Shown: in pieces, positions 19,995 through 30,215 of the stretch | How the letters are laid out: every line of letters begins with the position of its first letter | Numbering within the stretch: position 1 is the stretch's first letter | Assembly: GCA_033557465.1 (NCBI GenBank) | Contig: CM066033.1 | Coordinates: 907,086,808-907,150,807, forward strand | DNA length: 64,000 nt | Direction: 5' to 3' | Source: Ichthyophis bannanicus | Lineage: Eukaryota; Chordata; Amphibia; Gymnophiona; Ichthyophiidae | Notes under the pieces: model-generated | The model's database searches: none | Seen by the model: only the letters and a program-made list of their open reading frames with translations | Told to the model about the DNA's origin: nothing | Made by a program: the position numbers and the translations under genes

Positions 19995-20064
19995 TGTGGC
20001 AACAGTGTGGTGCAATACAATCAGCCAGCATGTCCAAGAGCAGAGGTTCACGTCCCATCTGTGG
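19995..20064 (+). repeat. tRNA-like segment (A/B box) inside Harbinger-like element 1
   Basis: GTGGTGCAATACAATCAGC resembles an A-box/D-arm half, and AGAGGTTCACGTCCC gives a B-box-like T-arm. Homologous positions occur in the sister elements on the minus strand (35326-35398). No well-formed cloverleaf can be claimed by eye. Confidence 0.4.
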
Positions 20065-21666
20065 ATCCTGCAGAGCATCTCCCCATAGTTTTAGCCCACA
20101 ATGCAGCCACAACAACAACATGGGCAAACACCAATGCAGTGGTGCACAGGGGTACGGACACCCACTCACAAGGGCTCCACTATCTACAGCTTCATGGAGT
20201 GTTAGGCTGTTGGTCCAAGCACAGAGCTGCAGTTATCACCAGAGAACTACTACTACCCCCTGCACAGATTAGCAATGTTGGCACTGTGATAAGGACCAGT
20301 GCAGTGGGTAGGGTTGTCAACCACCTCCATATCTGCACAATGCTGAGATAGGTGTGGGAGTGTGCATATATCTCTCCATTGTTTTGTGTCTGCCAACACC
20401 TCACTGAGCCAACATTGCTCACACTGCGTCCAGAGTTAGCCTGCAAATGTGCATAATGAGGAGCAAGGTATTGTGGGTATGGCCCAGACAGGGCAGATTG
20501 GTCAGGATGCATCTGCACAGGGTGGAGGGCAATGGCTGGGACACTGTAGTGCTTGACCACCACCTGCATGGACAGGGTGGCCACAGCATGTCACACTTGG
20601 GGGGGGGGGGTCACTCTCACTCTGACCAAGCAGTGACCATGGCATGTCTATGTTCCCACATAGTGCTATGCATTGTTTGTTTCCAGTGATACCTGTGTGT
20701 TCCCGGTTCTGGGGCCCAATTGCGTAGGTACCTGCTAGGTGTCTGTGCCATGCATCCCACTTCTGGTTGCACAGGGTTCCCCTGTGAGCATACACTATGG
20801 ACTGATTAGTGGGCTGTCTGCAGTTCACCTGTGCATGGTAGGAGCACCTTGTAGGATGCTGCAGGTGCAGTCTGACTGTGCTGTGCTGTTGATGAATGGC
20901 AGACTGGGGTGTGGGGCAGTTGAGCCTGCCCCAAGTATCACTGCTGGTCTGCAATGGTCACAGGTATGACACTGGCCCAGTAGCCCTGGAGGGCTGTCAT
21001 CCGCCAGTAGGACTGTGGGCTGGTATTACAGCCATTCTGCAGGGTGCAGGCACCTGTCCCACTGCACCCTCATCTACAAAAGGGGGTGATTGAGGCCCTT
21101 TGGGGTTTATAGTGCATACCACTTAGACCCATAGTGGCAGTGCTACATAGCCCTCTAGACAACCCACTGCCCTGATAACAGGTACCCATGGCAGCCAGAC
21201 CTTAACACCGGGTACTCACTAATCTGGGTGGTGTCTGGTCCCACAGGGCCACATATGACTGCAGAACACAGCTAGAACAGATGTACCTTCAGCTGCACTG
21301 CTGGGGACACCTGTCATACACTGGCAGTGCTGGGGATGTGCAGTAGGACCTATCTCTAGCACCACATGTACTGTGGAGCTAGTGCTGGGCGCCCATCCTA
21401 TCCCTCAGGGTGAACACGGAACCTGCACAATGGCATGGTCTGTAGCTACTCTGTGCCAGTATCACGCACTGTCAGTCTGTCTTACCACGCTGCAGTACCA
21501 GAGAGGTGCAGACCCCATTTGGTGGTCAGCTGTAGGCCGCTGTTCTGCATGTGCAATGCATCATGGGTGCTGGTGGGGTTACCCTATCCTGGCACACAGA
21601 GCAGATGGTTTGTGCGGTGACCTGCAGTCCTTCTGTACCCAGCCATTGCTATGCAACAAGCCATAG

Positions 21667-21733
21667 AGGTATAGCCTACTGGTTAGTACACTGATGTTCT
21701 AGGTGGAGGTCATGGGTTCAGTTCCTCATTGTT
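21667..21733 (+). repeat. tRNA-like segment inside Harbinger-like element 1
   Basis: GGTATAGCCTACTGGTTAGT at the 5' half (A box TAGCCTACTGG) and GTCATGGGTTCAGTTCCTC at the 3' half (B box GGTTCAGTTCC) are spaced as in a tRNA. The matching segment in element 2 is at 33300-33366 (minus). Confidence 0.55.
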
Positions 21734-21837
21734 CCCTCCTGTCCAAGGCAGATATTTTGCTTGCCTGTGACAGTCATATCTTTGCAGATCCATGCTGCCA
21801 GCCCATAGTACCCTCACCACAGTTGCCAACAATCCTT

Positions 21838-21990
21838 ATAAGGCGTTATAAGGCTCCTAATTAGGCACAGTACAAGGCACGTTACAAGGCACCTTATTAG
21901 GCACAGTACAAGGCACGTTAAGGCACGTGCCTTGTACTGTGCCTAATAAGGTGCCTTGTGCCTTATAAAGTGCCTTATAATGCGCGTTAC
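21838..21990. repeat. Large palindrome with AAGGCAC units
   Basis: Repeated AGGCACAGTACAAGGCACGT units converge on a central AGGCACGTGCCT and continue as the complement (TGTACTGTGCCTAATAAGG). It lies just inside the right TIR of element 1. Confidence 0.85.
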
Positions 21991-22338
21991 CTGACACGGC
22001 TTGCCATAATGATGCCCTGCCCACCCCTTTATATGGGCATCTGTACCTTTACCGTGGAACCTAATGCGAATGACATTACCGCAGTTTAGTAAACATGCCC
22101 CTTAATGTCACCTATTTCAACATGCAAATTGCAATGTTGAAAATGCTCAGTACCATGTGCTAAGTGCAATGTGCAGTGCGTACCCACCCTCAACCCATTA
22201 CCTGTATATTCCCCACCCTGTTGCATGATAAGGAGTTAAGGTGGGAATTAGTGACAGTAACACTCATGCCAACATTTTAAGTTACCATAGCACCATACTT
22301 ACCGTGCGTTAACCCTTAGTGAAATTTAGTAAAAGGAT

Positions 22339-23111
22339 CAATGATTCTTTTAGTTTGTGTGACTGTCAGGACCTATTATTTTGCTTCAACTGAAGTTGCT
22401 CACTTCTGCCTCCCCCCTCCCCTAAGAACCTTAGCCCTAGGCAACTTTCTAGTCTGCCTAATGGTTAAACCTCTTTGGATACTCTTTTTCTCGCTCATGT
22501 CCCTAATATCAGTTAACAAGCACACAATCAAACTAAAAAAGACATTTGTCCAGTCTAAGTGGTTGTTCAAGACAAAAAGGATTCTTTTATTGAACAGCAT
22601 CTTCAAACAGGTATAAAAACAAGTAGATCCTTCATAAAATCCATTTAAACAGGTTCTATGCATAGAAACAAGAAAAGGTTGATCCTTAATTTCCTCATGG
22701 AAGATTCCTTGTCTCTTCATGTTCAAATAGCTTCTTCCAAGCCACAGTTTCCACTCATCTGTAGCCTTCATACACCCTTGGCAACACCTCTTCTTTGGTC
22801 TATTCTATCTTTTATGGTCAGGCCAAGACCTAAAGCATCAGCCTGTTCTTCTTCTTGTAGACTCCCTGAGTCACTTCTTATTGTTTAGCTCTGTCTTTTG
22901 CCAGACTCCCTAAGTCTCTTCTCACTGCTCAGTGACCTGTGGGAAAGTATACAGTGAGCATTTCCTTTCCTATCTCTAGACCTTCTTGGCTCTCAGGATC
23001 CTCTACCAAAAACCAATGTGCTCCCCTTGAGCCCCAGCACATCCCAGGAAAGTTGGAAAAAGAAAGACAAAACCCTTCCCTCAAGACAGGAATGTATAGT
23101 CCATTGCATTA
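22339..23111 (+). repeat. Unnamed dispersed repeat, copy B (no gene seen)
   Basis: 22655-22880 matches 17803-18050 in direct orientation. The flanking parts (22339-22650 and 22881-23111) contain no ORF I can support. The DNA transposon at 23112 inserted at its right side. Confidence 0.55.
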
Positions 23112-23615
23112 CACAGGTACACTACCAAAAAACTGCCTCCAGTTTTGCAACTGATTCCTATAGATTTTGGGGTGCTGAATCCAGGAAAAATAGCCAAAAT
23201 GTTCCATCACGTCACGTTTTCTTGCAAAATTAGATTTCTTACCCATATAAGGAATGTTCACATAATTTCTTTTTAGCCGACTGCAGTTTATTTTCTTGGC
23301 CCAAAATAGAGGTTGTAATGGTTAACTAACTAGAAACACTCCCTCATGATATTTTAGAGTGTTTTGTATTCATTTTATACATTAACAGGACAATTGGGAG
23401 GCGGGGGGCTAAATCCAGTACTCGCGCTGGCGCATGTTCTTTCCTGTTCGCCTCGCCTCGTTCGCTCGCTCAAACACAGTGGTTGCGACATGAACGTTCC
23501 TGTCAAATTTCAGTTTCTTGCAAGTTCATTATTACCTTTTGTTTGCTCAGTCGTAATCCAGCTTTATTCCGAAGTGGTTCACTACAGTTGTAGTTTGCAG
23601 TGCTGTGTATTTGTG

Positions 23616-25297
23616 ATGGCTCACAGAGCCAGAGGTTGCGTCAACTCTCCAGACAGTTTTTGTTTTATTTGTGGGGAATATACCATGAAAAAGCGGCAGA
23701 GGAACATTTCTGCATTTATTAAAAAAGTATATTTCGCCTATTTCGGTTTGAAGTTAGGCGATCAAGACAAACCGTGGGCTCCTCACAAAGTGTGCAAGAC
23801 ATGTGAGGAAGATCTACGCTTATGGATGAAAGGTAAAAACAAGCATTTCGTTTCGGAATACCTATGATGTGGCGTGAACAAAGAGACCACAGCAGTGACT
23901 GCTATTTTTGCTCTTGCATTGTGAAGGGATACAACTTAAAAAATAAGAACGTAATAAGTTACCCCAACCTTCCCTCAGCAATTAGGCCTATGCCTCATAG
24001 CAACGAAGTACCTGTGCCTGAACCACCAAAATCTTTGGATCATATTTGTGTGGACAGTTCTGATCATGATGAGACTCATCAGATGGCTTTTCCCGATGAG
24101 TCCAGTACTTCCGAGTTTGAAACTGAACCAGATCCGAAACCTGAACTTTTCTCTCAAGCTGAATTGAATGATTTAGTCCGGGATTTAGGACTCCCAAAAG
24201 ATGCTGCCCAACTGCTAGGTTCTCGGCTTAAACAGAAAAATCTATTGTCACCAGGAACAACTTTTTATTGGTACCGCAACCGCGAGACACAATTTTTGAA
24301 GTATTTCAGCAAAGAGGAAGATTTGGTATTTTGCAACGATATATACGGAGTGATGGAAAAGTTTAAACTCAAGTATGATCCTGCTGAATGGCGGCTGTTC
24401 ATTGATTCGTCAAAAGACAGCATAAAAGGTGGTGTTCTTCATAATGGCAACACATTCGCTTCAGTTCCTATTGCTCACTCTGTTATTCTCCAAGAAAAAT
24501 ACGAGAATTTGGCCCTGATTCTTCAGAAGATTCGTTATGATGAGCATAAGTGGATGATTTGTGGAGACTTTAAAATTCTATCCATGCTATTAGGGCAGCA
24601 ATCCGGTTTCACCAAATATCCCTGCTTCCTTTGCTTGTGGGATAGCCGGGCCCGCGACCTACACTGGGGGAAAAAAGACTGGCCAATTCGGGAGTATTTG
24701 AGACCCGGTGAGAAAAATGTTCTTCATGAGAGCTTGGTACCTCGTGATAAAATTCTATTACCACCTCTCCACATTAAGTTGGGTCTCATTAAGCAATTCA
24801 TCAAGTCCCTTCCAAAAGATGGTGAGTGCTTTCGGTACCTTTGCTCAAAGTTCCCCCGACTTTCTGAAGCAAAGCTAAAGGAAGGAGTGTTTGTTGGCCC
24901 TGATATAAGGAAACTCATTTCAGATGGAGCATTCGCTGAAACGATGTCTGAGAAGGAAAAAGAAGCCTGGGATTCCTTCAAGGATGTTGTTCTCAAATTC
25001 TTGGGGAACAGGCGGGATGAGAACTATAAGGATATTGTTGCCAGGATGCTCAATGCCTTGGCGTACAGTGAAGAACAAGGTGAAAGGTTTCACCAGGACA
25101 TCAAGGACGCAGAGAGAAGGTACCAAGGAAGATGGAACACCACTATGATGGCTGATTTCTGCTGGTTGCTGCTGCGGGAAACCCCAGATGAAAAATACGC
25201 CAAGCAGCGCACCAAGAGAAGCATTCGGGGGAAGAAGAAACGGGCCTCCAGGAGATTGATTGACCCAAGAATGACTTTAAAATCTAAACTGTGTTGA
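23616..25297 (+). pseudogene. Probable DDE transposase with N-terminal zinc-binding region (one frameshift)
   Basis: From ATG 23616 the N-terminus has C-x2-C pairs (FCFICGEYT, HKVCKTCEEDL), like a ZAD-type zinc module, and CYFC follows after the frame change. One frame shift lies at about 23845-23865; the second frame (23864-25297, 477 codons) is fully open. It contains WRLFIDSS (Asp 181), ICGDFK (Asp 235), CFLC (254-257), PPLHIKLGL (301-308) and GERFHQD (Glu 407). The spacing suggests an RNase H-fold D-D-E catalytic triad with a C-x2-C insert, which is my inference. Similar proteins are annotated as uncharacterised in many animals. The C-terminus is very basic (GKKKRASRR). Confidence 0.7.
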
Positions 25298-25381
25298 CAA
25301 ATATCGTGTTTTTACTAAACTTTGAAATAAAAATTTGCTAGTTATTACCAGTGTCGGATCTCATTTATTAGAATTTTATTT

Positions 25382-25657
25382 TCACACCATCGGGTGTTTG
25401 TCTTCATGTACTGCAATGGTGCGGTTTGCGTTTTCTATTCTTGCATACATACCTGTACAACATTTTTTGCACATTTCTTTACTTTGCTTTGTGTCTAACC
25501 TCGCTCTTATATGCTCAATGTTTGTGCACATGTATGTGGCTGTTTTAAGTGCAGACAATTTTGCTACCATCACAGTGTGTTTTGTTGACATTACTCTATT
25601 CTTATGTGCTGCCTTGTTACAATTTTCTTTATTCTTATTTGAATAACTACTAAACAA
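25382..25657 (-). CDS. Small Cys/Lys-rich ORF, convergent with the transposase
   Basis: A 91-codon minus-strand ORF within the transposon, between the transposase stop and the right TIR. The product is basic with MCTNIEHIRARLD and KEMCKKCCTGM, so spaced Cys residues that could bind metal. The opposite strand has a hydrophobic ORF of similar length, so one of the two may be a shadow. Whether either is expressed is unknown. Confidence 0.3.
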   Translation of the reverse strand: MFSSYSNKNKENCNKAAHKNRVMSTKHTVMVAKLSALKTATYMCTNIEHIRARLDTKQSKEMCKKCCTGMYARIENANRTIAVHEDKHPMV

Positions 25658-25925
25658 TTAGTATAAAGAATTCATCCAAGAAACTTTTATCTCGATCGCA
25701 CTCAATCTGAAACGTTCACCTCAAACTGCTAACCCAATGTAGCAAAAACTCTGTACGTGATGGAGCAAATTGGTTACCAGATTTGGATTCAGCGCACCAA
25801 AAAACGTAAAAATCAATCAAAACATTAGAGGCAGTTTAAAAAAAATTTTTTTAGTGTACCTGTGTTATTAATCCCTCTCGCTTAAAGCAGGTTACTTACT
25901 GTTACTAGAAAGTGAGCTAGCCTCT

Positions 25926-26618
25926 AAAGGCTCATGGCCTGATATTCAAAGGCATTTACATGGTTTGCAAACTGTGGTTAATGGGATATTTGGCAACACT
26001 AATGCAGTTAGAGCTGATGAATATTTATTTATCAGGTTTTTTATATGCTTTATCATTTTAGTCAAAGCAGTTTACATTGTAACTTATGCTTGGTAATGTA
26101 TATTAAACAGGGACATTGATAACTTGGATGCTTCTGAGGCAATGGAGGGTTAAGTGACTTGCCCATGGCCACAAGGAGTGCTAGTGGGACTTGAATCCTG
26201 GTCTCTCGGTTCACCAGCCAGTTCTCTAACCATTAGACTACTCCTCCACTCCACCAGTGCTGCTGCTACACACCCTGATGCTACATGGTTGGCATCAAGG
26301 CATGTCATGGACATTCTGAGGTGGAACAAAGGCGGCACCTATTGCTAAATAGGCCACGGTGTTATTAAGCCACTGCCTGGTTAGGGACCCATGAGTAAAG
26401 TCAGGTGTGGCAAATGTTGGCTTAACTTTACCCAAGAAGCTAACTGGGCAGCAGCTCAATATCGCTGCTGCTCAGTTAGCTTCCGGGGTCGATGACTACC
26501 CCAGATATTTAATGCCGATGGCTGGCTATGGTCCTGGCATTGAATATCCGGGGTTAGTCTTTAGCAGCGATGGCTATGTGCTTTACAAGCGCTAGTCACC
26601 ACTGCTTAATATTGAACC
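25926..26618. mobile_element. MITE with GGCCTGATATTCAA / TTGAATAT ends, holding a SINE
   Basis: The left end GGCCTGATATTCAAAG and right end TAATATTGAACCCT are roughly inverted. Internal GGCATTGAATATCCGGGGTTA and GCTCAGTTAGCTTCC recur in 31948-32279 and in part at 57920-58150, so these are one family. The SINE at 26012-26256 is inserted in it. Confidence 0.6.
26012..26256 (-). mobile_element. tRNA-derived SINE with LINE-like tail
   Basis: On the minus strand, GGAGTGGAGGAGTAGTCTAA with TGGTTAGAG (A-box region) and CAGGATTCAAGTCCCAC (B box) form the tRNA head. GGGCAAGTCACTTAACCCTC and GCCTCAGAAGC follow as the conserved body, and the tail ends in CTGATAAATAAATA. About 245 bp. Confidence 0.75.
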
Positions 26619-26669
26619 CTCAATTACTTACTGTCATCAGTGCCTGAGTAGATTCTGATGCTACACATA

Positions 26670-26790
26670 TAGAAAGAGGACATAAGAACCTAAGTACAGT
26701 CCTACTGGGGTCAGACCAAAGGTCCATCAAGCCCAGTGTCCTGTTTCCAACAGTAGCTATTCCAGGTCCCAAGTACCTGACATTTCTTCA
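26670..26790 (-). mobile_element. CR1/L3 3' untranslated end, minus strand
   Basis: ACATAAGAACCTAAGTACAG, then GTCAGACCAAAGGTCCATCA and AGTGTCCTGTTTCCAACAGT, are the reverse complement of the conserved CR1/L3 3' UTR, also seen at 58875-58990 (minus) and 50520-50640 (plus). Confidence 0.8.
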
Positions 26791-27389
26791 AAGTAAACCT
26801 ATAAATAACAAAAAACGCTCACAAGGAGCCAAACATATGTCAACAACCAACTACAAACTCCTTAGCTAGACATAACCAAAATCCTCAAAGCCTAATCTAC
26901 GAATGCTTACATACATAAATGAGACAACACCCTACCATACCCAAATACAAGAGAGGAAACAAGACCTCAGTAAGCCTCTGGGCTCAACCATTGCCCCAAT
27001 GTTTTAGAGGGCAAGTCTGACCGGACACAAACAGTGCCAAACAGTACAGACCCGATACATCAAAGGTCAAGATAAAAACCTCTCTGCGGGGTCTCAGCTG
27101 ATTGATCCAGAACAATACAGCAGGCAGCTTCACAATTACACAGCTAAATGCTTATGTGCCTAATCCCTCTCCTTGCTCTTAAACTCTGTTTGCAATGTCA
27201 TCATCAGACGCTGTGAGAACTTTCACACTGTCACTATATCCAATTCATAGACACAATGTAGCAAGTAATCAATGTGGAAACAATGTTGCAAACACAGTTA
27301 TGTAGAAACAAAGTTGCAATCAATCAATATAAAAACAATGTTGCAAACAAAGTTCAATATTCAATATTCCCTAGGAATAAGCAGTTTTC
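26791..27389. other. Unassigned insertion within the CR1/L3 copy
   Basis: AT-rich sequence with short repeats such as AACAATGTTGCAAACA at 27280-27345. It separates the CR1/L3 3' UTR from its coding part, so it is probably an inserted element, but no ends or ORF are recognised. Confidence 0.4.
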
Positions 27390-28530
27390 TCTTGGACTAC
27401 CTTAATAACAGTTTATGGATTTTTTTCTCCAGAAATTTGTCAAAACCTTTTTTAGACCCAGCTACAGTATCTACTTTTACCATGTCCTCCAACAATCAGT
27501 TCCAAAGATTAATGATACATTGAGAGAAATATATTTTCTCATATCTATTTTAAATATACTATTTTGTAGCTTCATGACGTGTCCAGTAGTTCTTGTATTT
27601 TATGAAAGATTAAACAATCTTCGTGCCTACCCATTCCACTCCACTCAGGATTTTATAGATCTCTCTCACATCTCCCCTTAGCTGTCTCTTCTCAAAGCTG
27701 AAGAGCCCTAACCACTTTAGTCCTTCCTCATAGGAGTCGTTCCATCCCCTTTATTATTATGGTCAACCTTCTATGCACCTTTTCTAATGCCACTTTTTTG
27801 AGTTGCAGAGACCAGAAATGCACACAATACTCAAGATGCAGTTGCATCATGGAACAATAGAGAGGCATTATGATATCCTTTGTTTTATTCTCTTTGTTCC
27901 CAATGATTCATAACATTCTCTTTGCATTGAAATGTTCAGTGTGTATGGCCAGAAAAGCATTGTCTACTGTCACATTGAGATCCTTTTCCTAGACAACGTT
28001 TCCTAATGTGGAATCTAGCTTTGTGTACCTATAGTTTGGGTTATTGTTCCCTACATGCATCATTTTGCACTTGTTTAGTAACCCTGTCATACCTCTATCA
28101 TATCCCCTTTCAGTCAGCTCTTCTCTAAACAAGAGATCCCTAATGTGTTTAGTGTTTCTTTATAAAGGGCTGCTCCATCCCCTTTATCATTTTGTCACCC
28201 GTCTTTATACCTGTTTTAGTTCTGCTATATCTTTTTTGAGATGAAGTGCCCAGAACTGCACACAATATCATGAATCAATACAAGGGCATTACTCTATTCT
28301 TCAGTTTATTTTCCATTTCCATTCAAATAATTCCTAATATTCTATTTGCATTTTTGTCCACCATGGCATACTAAGCAGAAGATTTCAATGCATTGTCCAC
28401 AATTAATCGAAGATCATTTACTGGATGGTGATTCCTAATGAAACTTGGCATCATGTACCTATAGTTGGGTTTATTTTTTCCTAGTGTATACAGTATGTCT
28501 CACTTTGCATTTATCCACATAAAGGGGAGG
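27390..28530 (-). mobile_element. CR1/L3 LINE fragments, minus strand (two partial copies)
   Basis: Minus-strand landmarks include CR1 C-terminal coding sequence around 27400-27560 and the region around 27640-27860 (complement of GTGTGCATTTCTGGTCTC, the YCVQFWSPQ segment). The same segment recurs at 28060-28270, so two partial copies lie head to tail, with the joint near 28072. Confidence 0.7.
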
Positions 28531-29248
28531 GCATATGGATACAAGTGAATATAGAGCGGGCTTACCATTTTGCTAGGTTCCATCCTTCCAGAAGCGACCA
28601 CAATAGTATAACCCAAGGATTGGTCACAAGGAGATTCTAGTCAGTGTATTCTGGGAAGTTGATTAATAACGAGAGAAGGAGAAGGTGAAGGTGTTGCCAG
28701 TATCACTGAATCATTCTGAGTTGGGGAGGAGAAGAAAGCAGGAAAGGAGAAGTTTAATCTCTTATTCATGATTTTTGATGCAAGAGAGGGAAGACGTTTG
28801 CTTCCTCTCTCTATTGTCCTGTGGTGGATGCAGAGGACCAAGTAGAAGAGTTCTGTGATGGTGTTTCTAATATCCAGTGAAGTAGCTGAGATACCAAAGT
28901 ATAGAATTTTGAAAGGATTAAAAGAGAGCTGCCCAGTTGGTAGATTTAAGGGGAAATATTCAAGATGTTGGAATAACAGGTACCAAAAAGGTCCTGGGGG
29001 GGGGGGGGTGGTCAGGGAATCCAGTCAAGGTTCATAAGGAGCCCAAAGCCTAAAGACAAGGAAGGTGCATGTCCCAGAAGTGTGTGGAAGAAAGGATCTA
29101 ATTTTGCATTTTACACCCGTATGCTGTAAAACTACATCTGAACTTGTTGCCATTGATCGTTTACTTGAAAGAAAATGTAAATGCAAACTTTTTTATTTTG
29201 GAAAAAAAACAATCTTGTCTACAGTGTCTCCTTAAACTAGAAATACTA
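28531..29248. other. No feature recognised
   Basis: A G-run at 28996-29008 and short ORFs only. I see no family motif, TIR or RNA gene. Confidence 0.4.
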
Positions 29249-29322
29249 CTACTACTATTCATCATTTATATAGCGTGACAAGGCGTATGCACTGCTGTAC
29301 AGATACATATAAAAGATGGTCC
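29249..29322 (-). mobile_element. L2 LINE 3' end, minus strand
   Basis: CTACTACTACTATTCATCAT, TTATATAGCG and GCTGTACAGATA are the reverse complement of the 3' end seen at 57630-57690 (GTACAGCGCTGCATACG, GCGCTATATAAATGAT, AGTAGTAGT). Confidence 0.8.
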
Positions 29323-29450
29323 TTGCTCATCACACCAAATGGATTCATATTGAAATTGGAGCAGAAGGTAGAGCAACTGAAGAAGCAGATGCAGAATTCA
29401 CAACACATGAAAATGAAGAGGCTGCCATGGATAAAGATAAATTTAAAGTG
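29323..29450 (+). pseudogene. HNRNPH1: HNRNPH-type retropseudogene fragment (third RRM)
   Basis: The plus strand reads [19 protein letters not shown] then [14 protein letters not shown], matching the third RNA-recognition motif of the hnRNP H family, whose member reads similarly at VHIEIG and GEADVEF. Only about 40 codons align; the rest of the ORF has no match. It has no introns and decays at once, so it is a processed copy. Which H-family paralogue it came from is uncertain. Confidence 0.6.
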
Positions 29451-29534
29451 GATACAGCCCCTCTTCTGGACACTCATACAAGATTAGGGGTTTACTTGGT
29501 TCGAGATCTCTGTTTTATGGATTATTTGAAAAAC

Positions 29535-30215
29535 TTCGTGTGAATTGTCTGATGGGGGAAAAGTTCTCCACTTCAGGACAGAAAGCATACTATTTCTTTT
29601 TTCCTCTAAACCCACTACCTGTTCCTCTGATCCTATCCCCACCCATCTCCTTAACACAATATCCTCCTCTGCCATCCCTTCCATCTCTCACATTCTCAAC
29701 CTATCGCTCTCCACTGCAACTGTTCCTGCAGCCTTCAAGCATGCTGTGGTCACACCTCTCCTCAAGAAACCTTCACTTGACCCAACTTGTCCGTCTAATT
29801 ATTGACTCATCTCCCTTCTTCCCTTCATTTCCAAACTTCTTGAACATGCAGTTCTCCACTGTTGCCTTGAATTTCTCTCCTCTGAAGCCATACTAGATCC
29901 ACTTCAATCTGGCTTTTGTCCCTTACATTCTACTGAGACGTCTCTTGCCAAAGTCTCCAGCAACCTGTTCCTGACTAAATCCAAGAGCCTTTACTCAGTC
30001 CTCATTCTTCTTGACCTTTCTGCAGCTTTCAGTACTGTTGATGACTACCTTCTCCTCAACACTTTGTCCTCACTTGGTTTTAGGGGCTCTATGCTGTCCT
30101 GGGTTCTCTTCTTATCTCTTCCATCATTCTTTCAGTGTTTGTTCTGGTGGCTCCTTCTCTGCTGCTATCCCACTATCAGTTGGTATGCCTCAGGGGTCTG
30201 GGGAATGTACACATT
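29535..30215 (+). mobile_element. L2 LINE fragment (RT N-terminal half)
   Basis: Readable in two frames: SSDPIPTHLLNTI, ISHILNLSLSTATVPAAFKH, VVTPLLKKPSLDP, then DLSAAFSTVDDYLLLNTLSS and VGMPQGS. These are RT motifs of the L2 copy at 54180-57690. It ends before the catalytic box. Confidence 0.8.

Larger units (their letters stand above)
19071..22101 (-). mobile_element. Harbinger-like non-autonomous element 1 (3.0 kb)
   Basis: Ends: left GCATGTTTACTAAACTGCG (outer GGG lost), right CGCAGTTTAGTAAACATGCCCC. TTA direct repeats at 19068-19070 and 22102-22104 fit the 3-bp duplication of PIF/Harbinger elements. No transposase ORF; all ORFs across it are short with no family character. The interior is homologous, in the opposite orientation, to 32499-36100 and 37070-41467 (for example 20465-20540 versus 34850-34920 and 39200-39320). 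It carries tRNA-like segments at 19995-20064 and 21667-21733 and palindromic terminal blocks. Confidence 0.7.
18890..22338. mobile_element. Outer MITE (GGGGCCCTTTTACTAA ends) split by a Harbinger-like element
   Basis: The left end GGGGCCCTTTTACTAA with GTGCGGTAAG downstream is mirrored at the right end by TTTAGTAAAAGGATC and CTTACCGTGCG. Without the inner insert the element is about 420 bp and non-coding. It contains the 19071-22101 element, so it is older than that one. Confidence 0.7.
23112..25864 (+). mobile_element. DNA transposon of unnamed family, 2.75 kb, TTA target duplication
   Basis: Terminal inverted repeats: left CACAGGTACACTA then AAAAAACTGCCTC and TTTTGGGGTGCTGAATCC; the right end, read inward, gives CACAGGTACACTA, AAACTGCCTC and TTTTTTGGTGCGCTGAATCC. 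Flanking 3-bp repeats TTA are at 23109-23111 and 25865-25867. The interior has one plus-strand gene (23616-25297) with a single frameshift, so the copy looks young and nearly autonomous. I cannot place it in a named superfamily. Confidence 0.8.

Noticed and set aside
20581..20610. G-runs (for example 420, 5304, 16560, 20600, 35250, 47800) as regulatory G-quadruplexes
   Set aside because: Isolated homopolymers scattered in dead repeats; no supporting context.
19379..21666. Many overlapping 60-160 aa ORFs on both strands of the Harbinger-like element
   Set aside because: No motif, no mutual frame conservation with the sister elements by eye; stop-poor composition explains them.
23364..23615. 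Start of the transposase at the upstream in-frame ATG 23364
   Set aside because: The added residues are hydrophobic and low in family character; the zinc-binding segment begins soon after ATG 23616.
25335..25646. Hydrophobic plus-strand ORF downstream of the transposase
   Set aside because: Complement of the Cys/Lys-rich minus ORF; no signal for a real membrane protein beyond composition.
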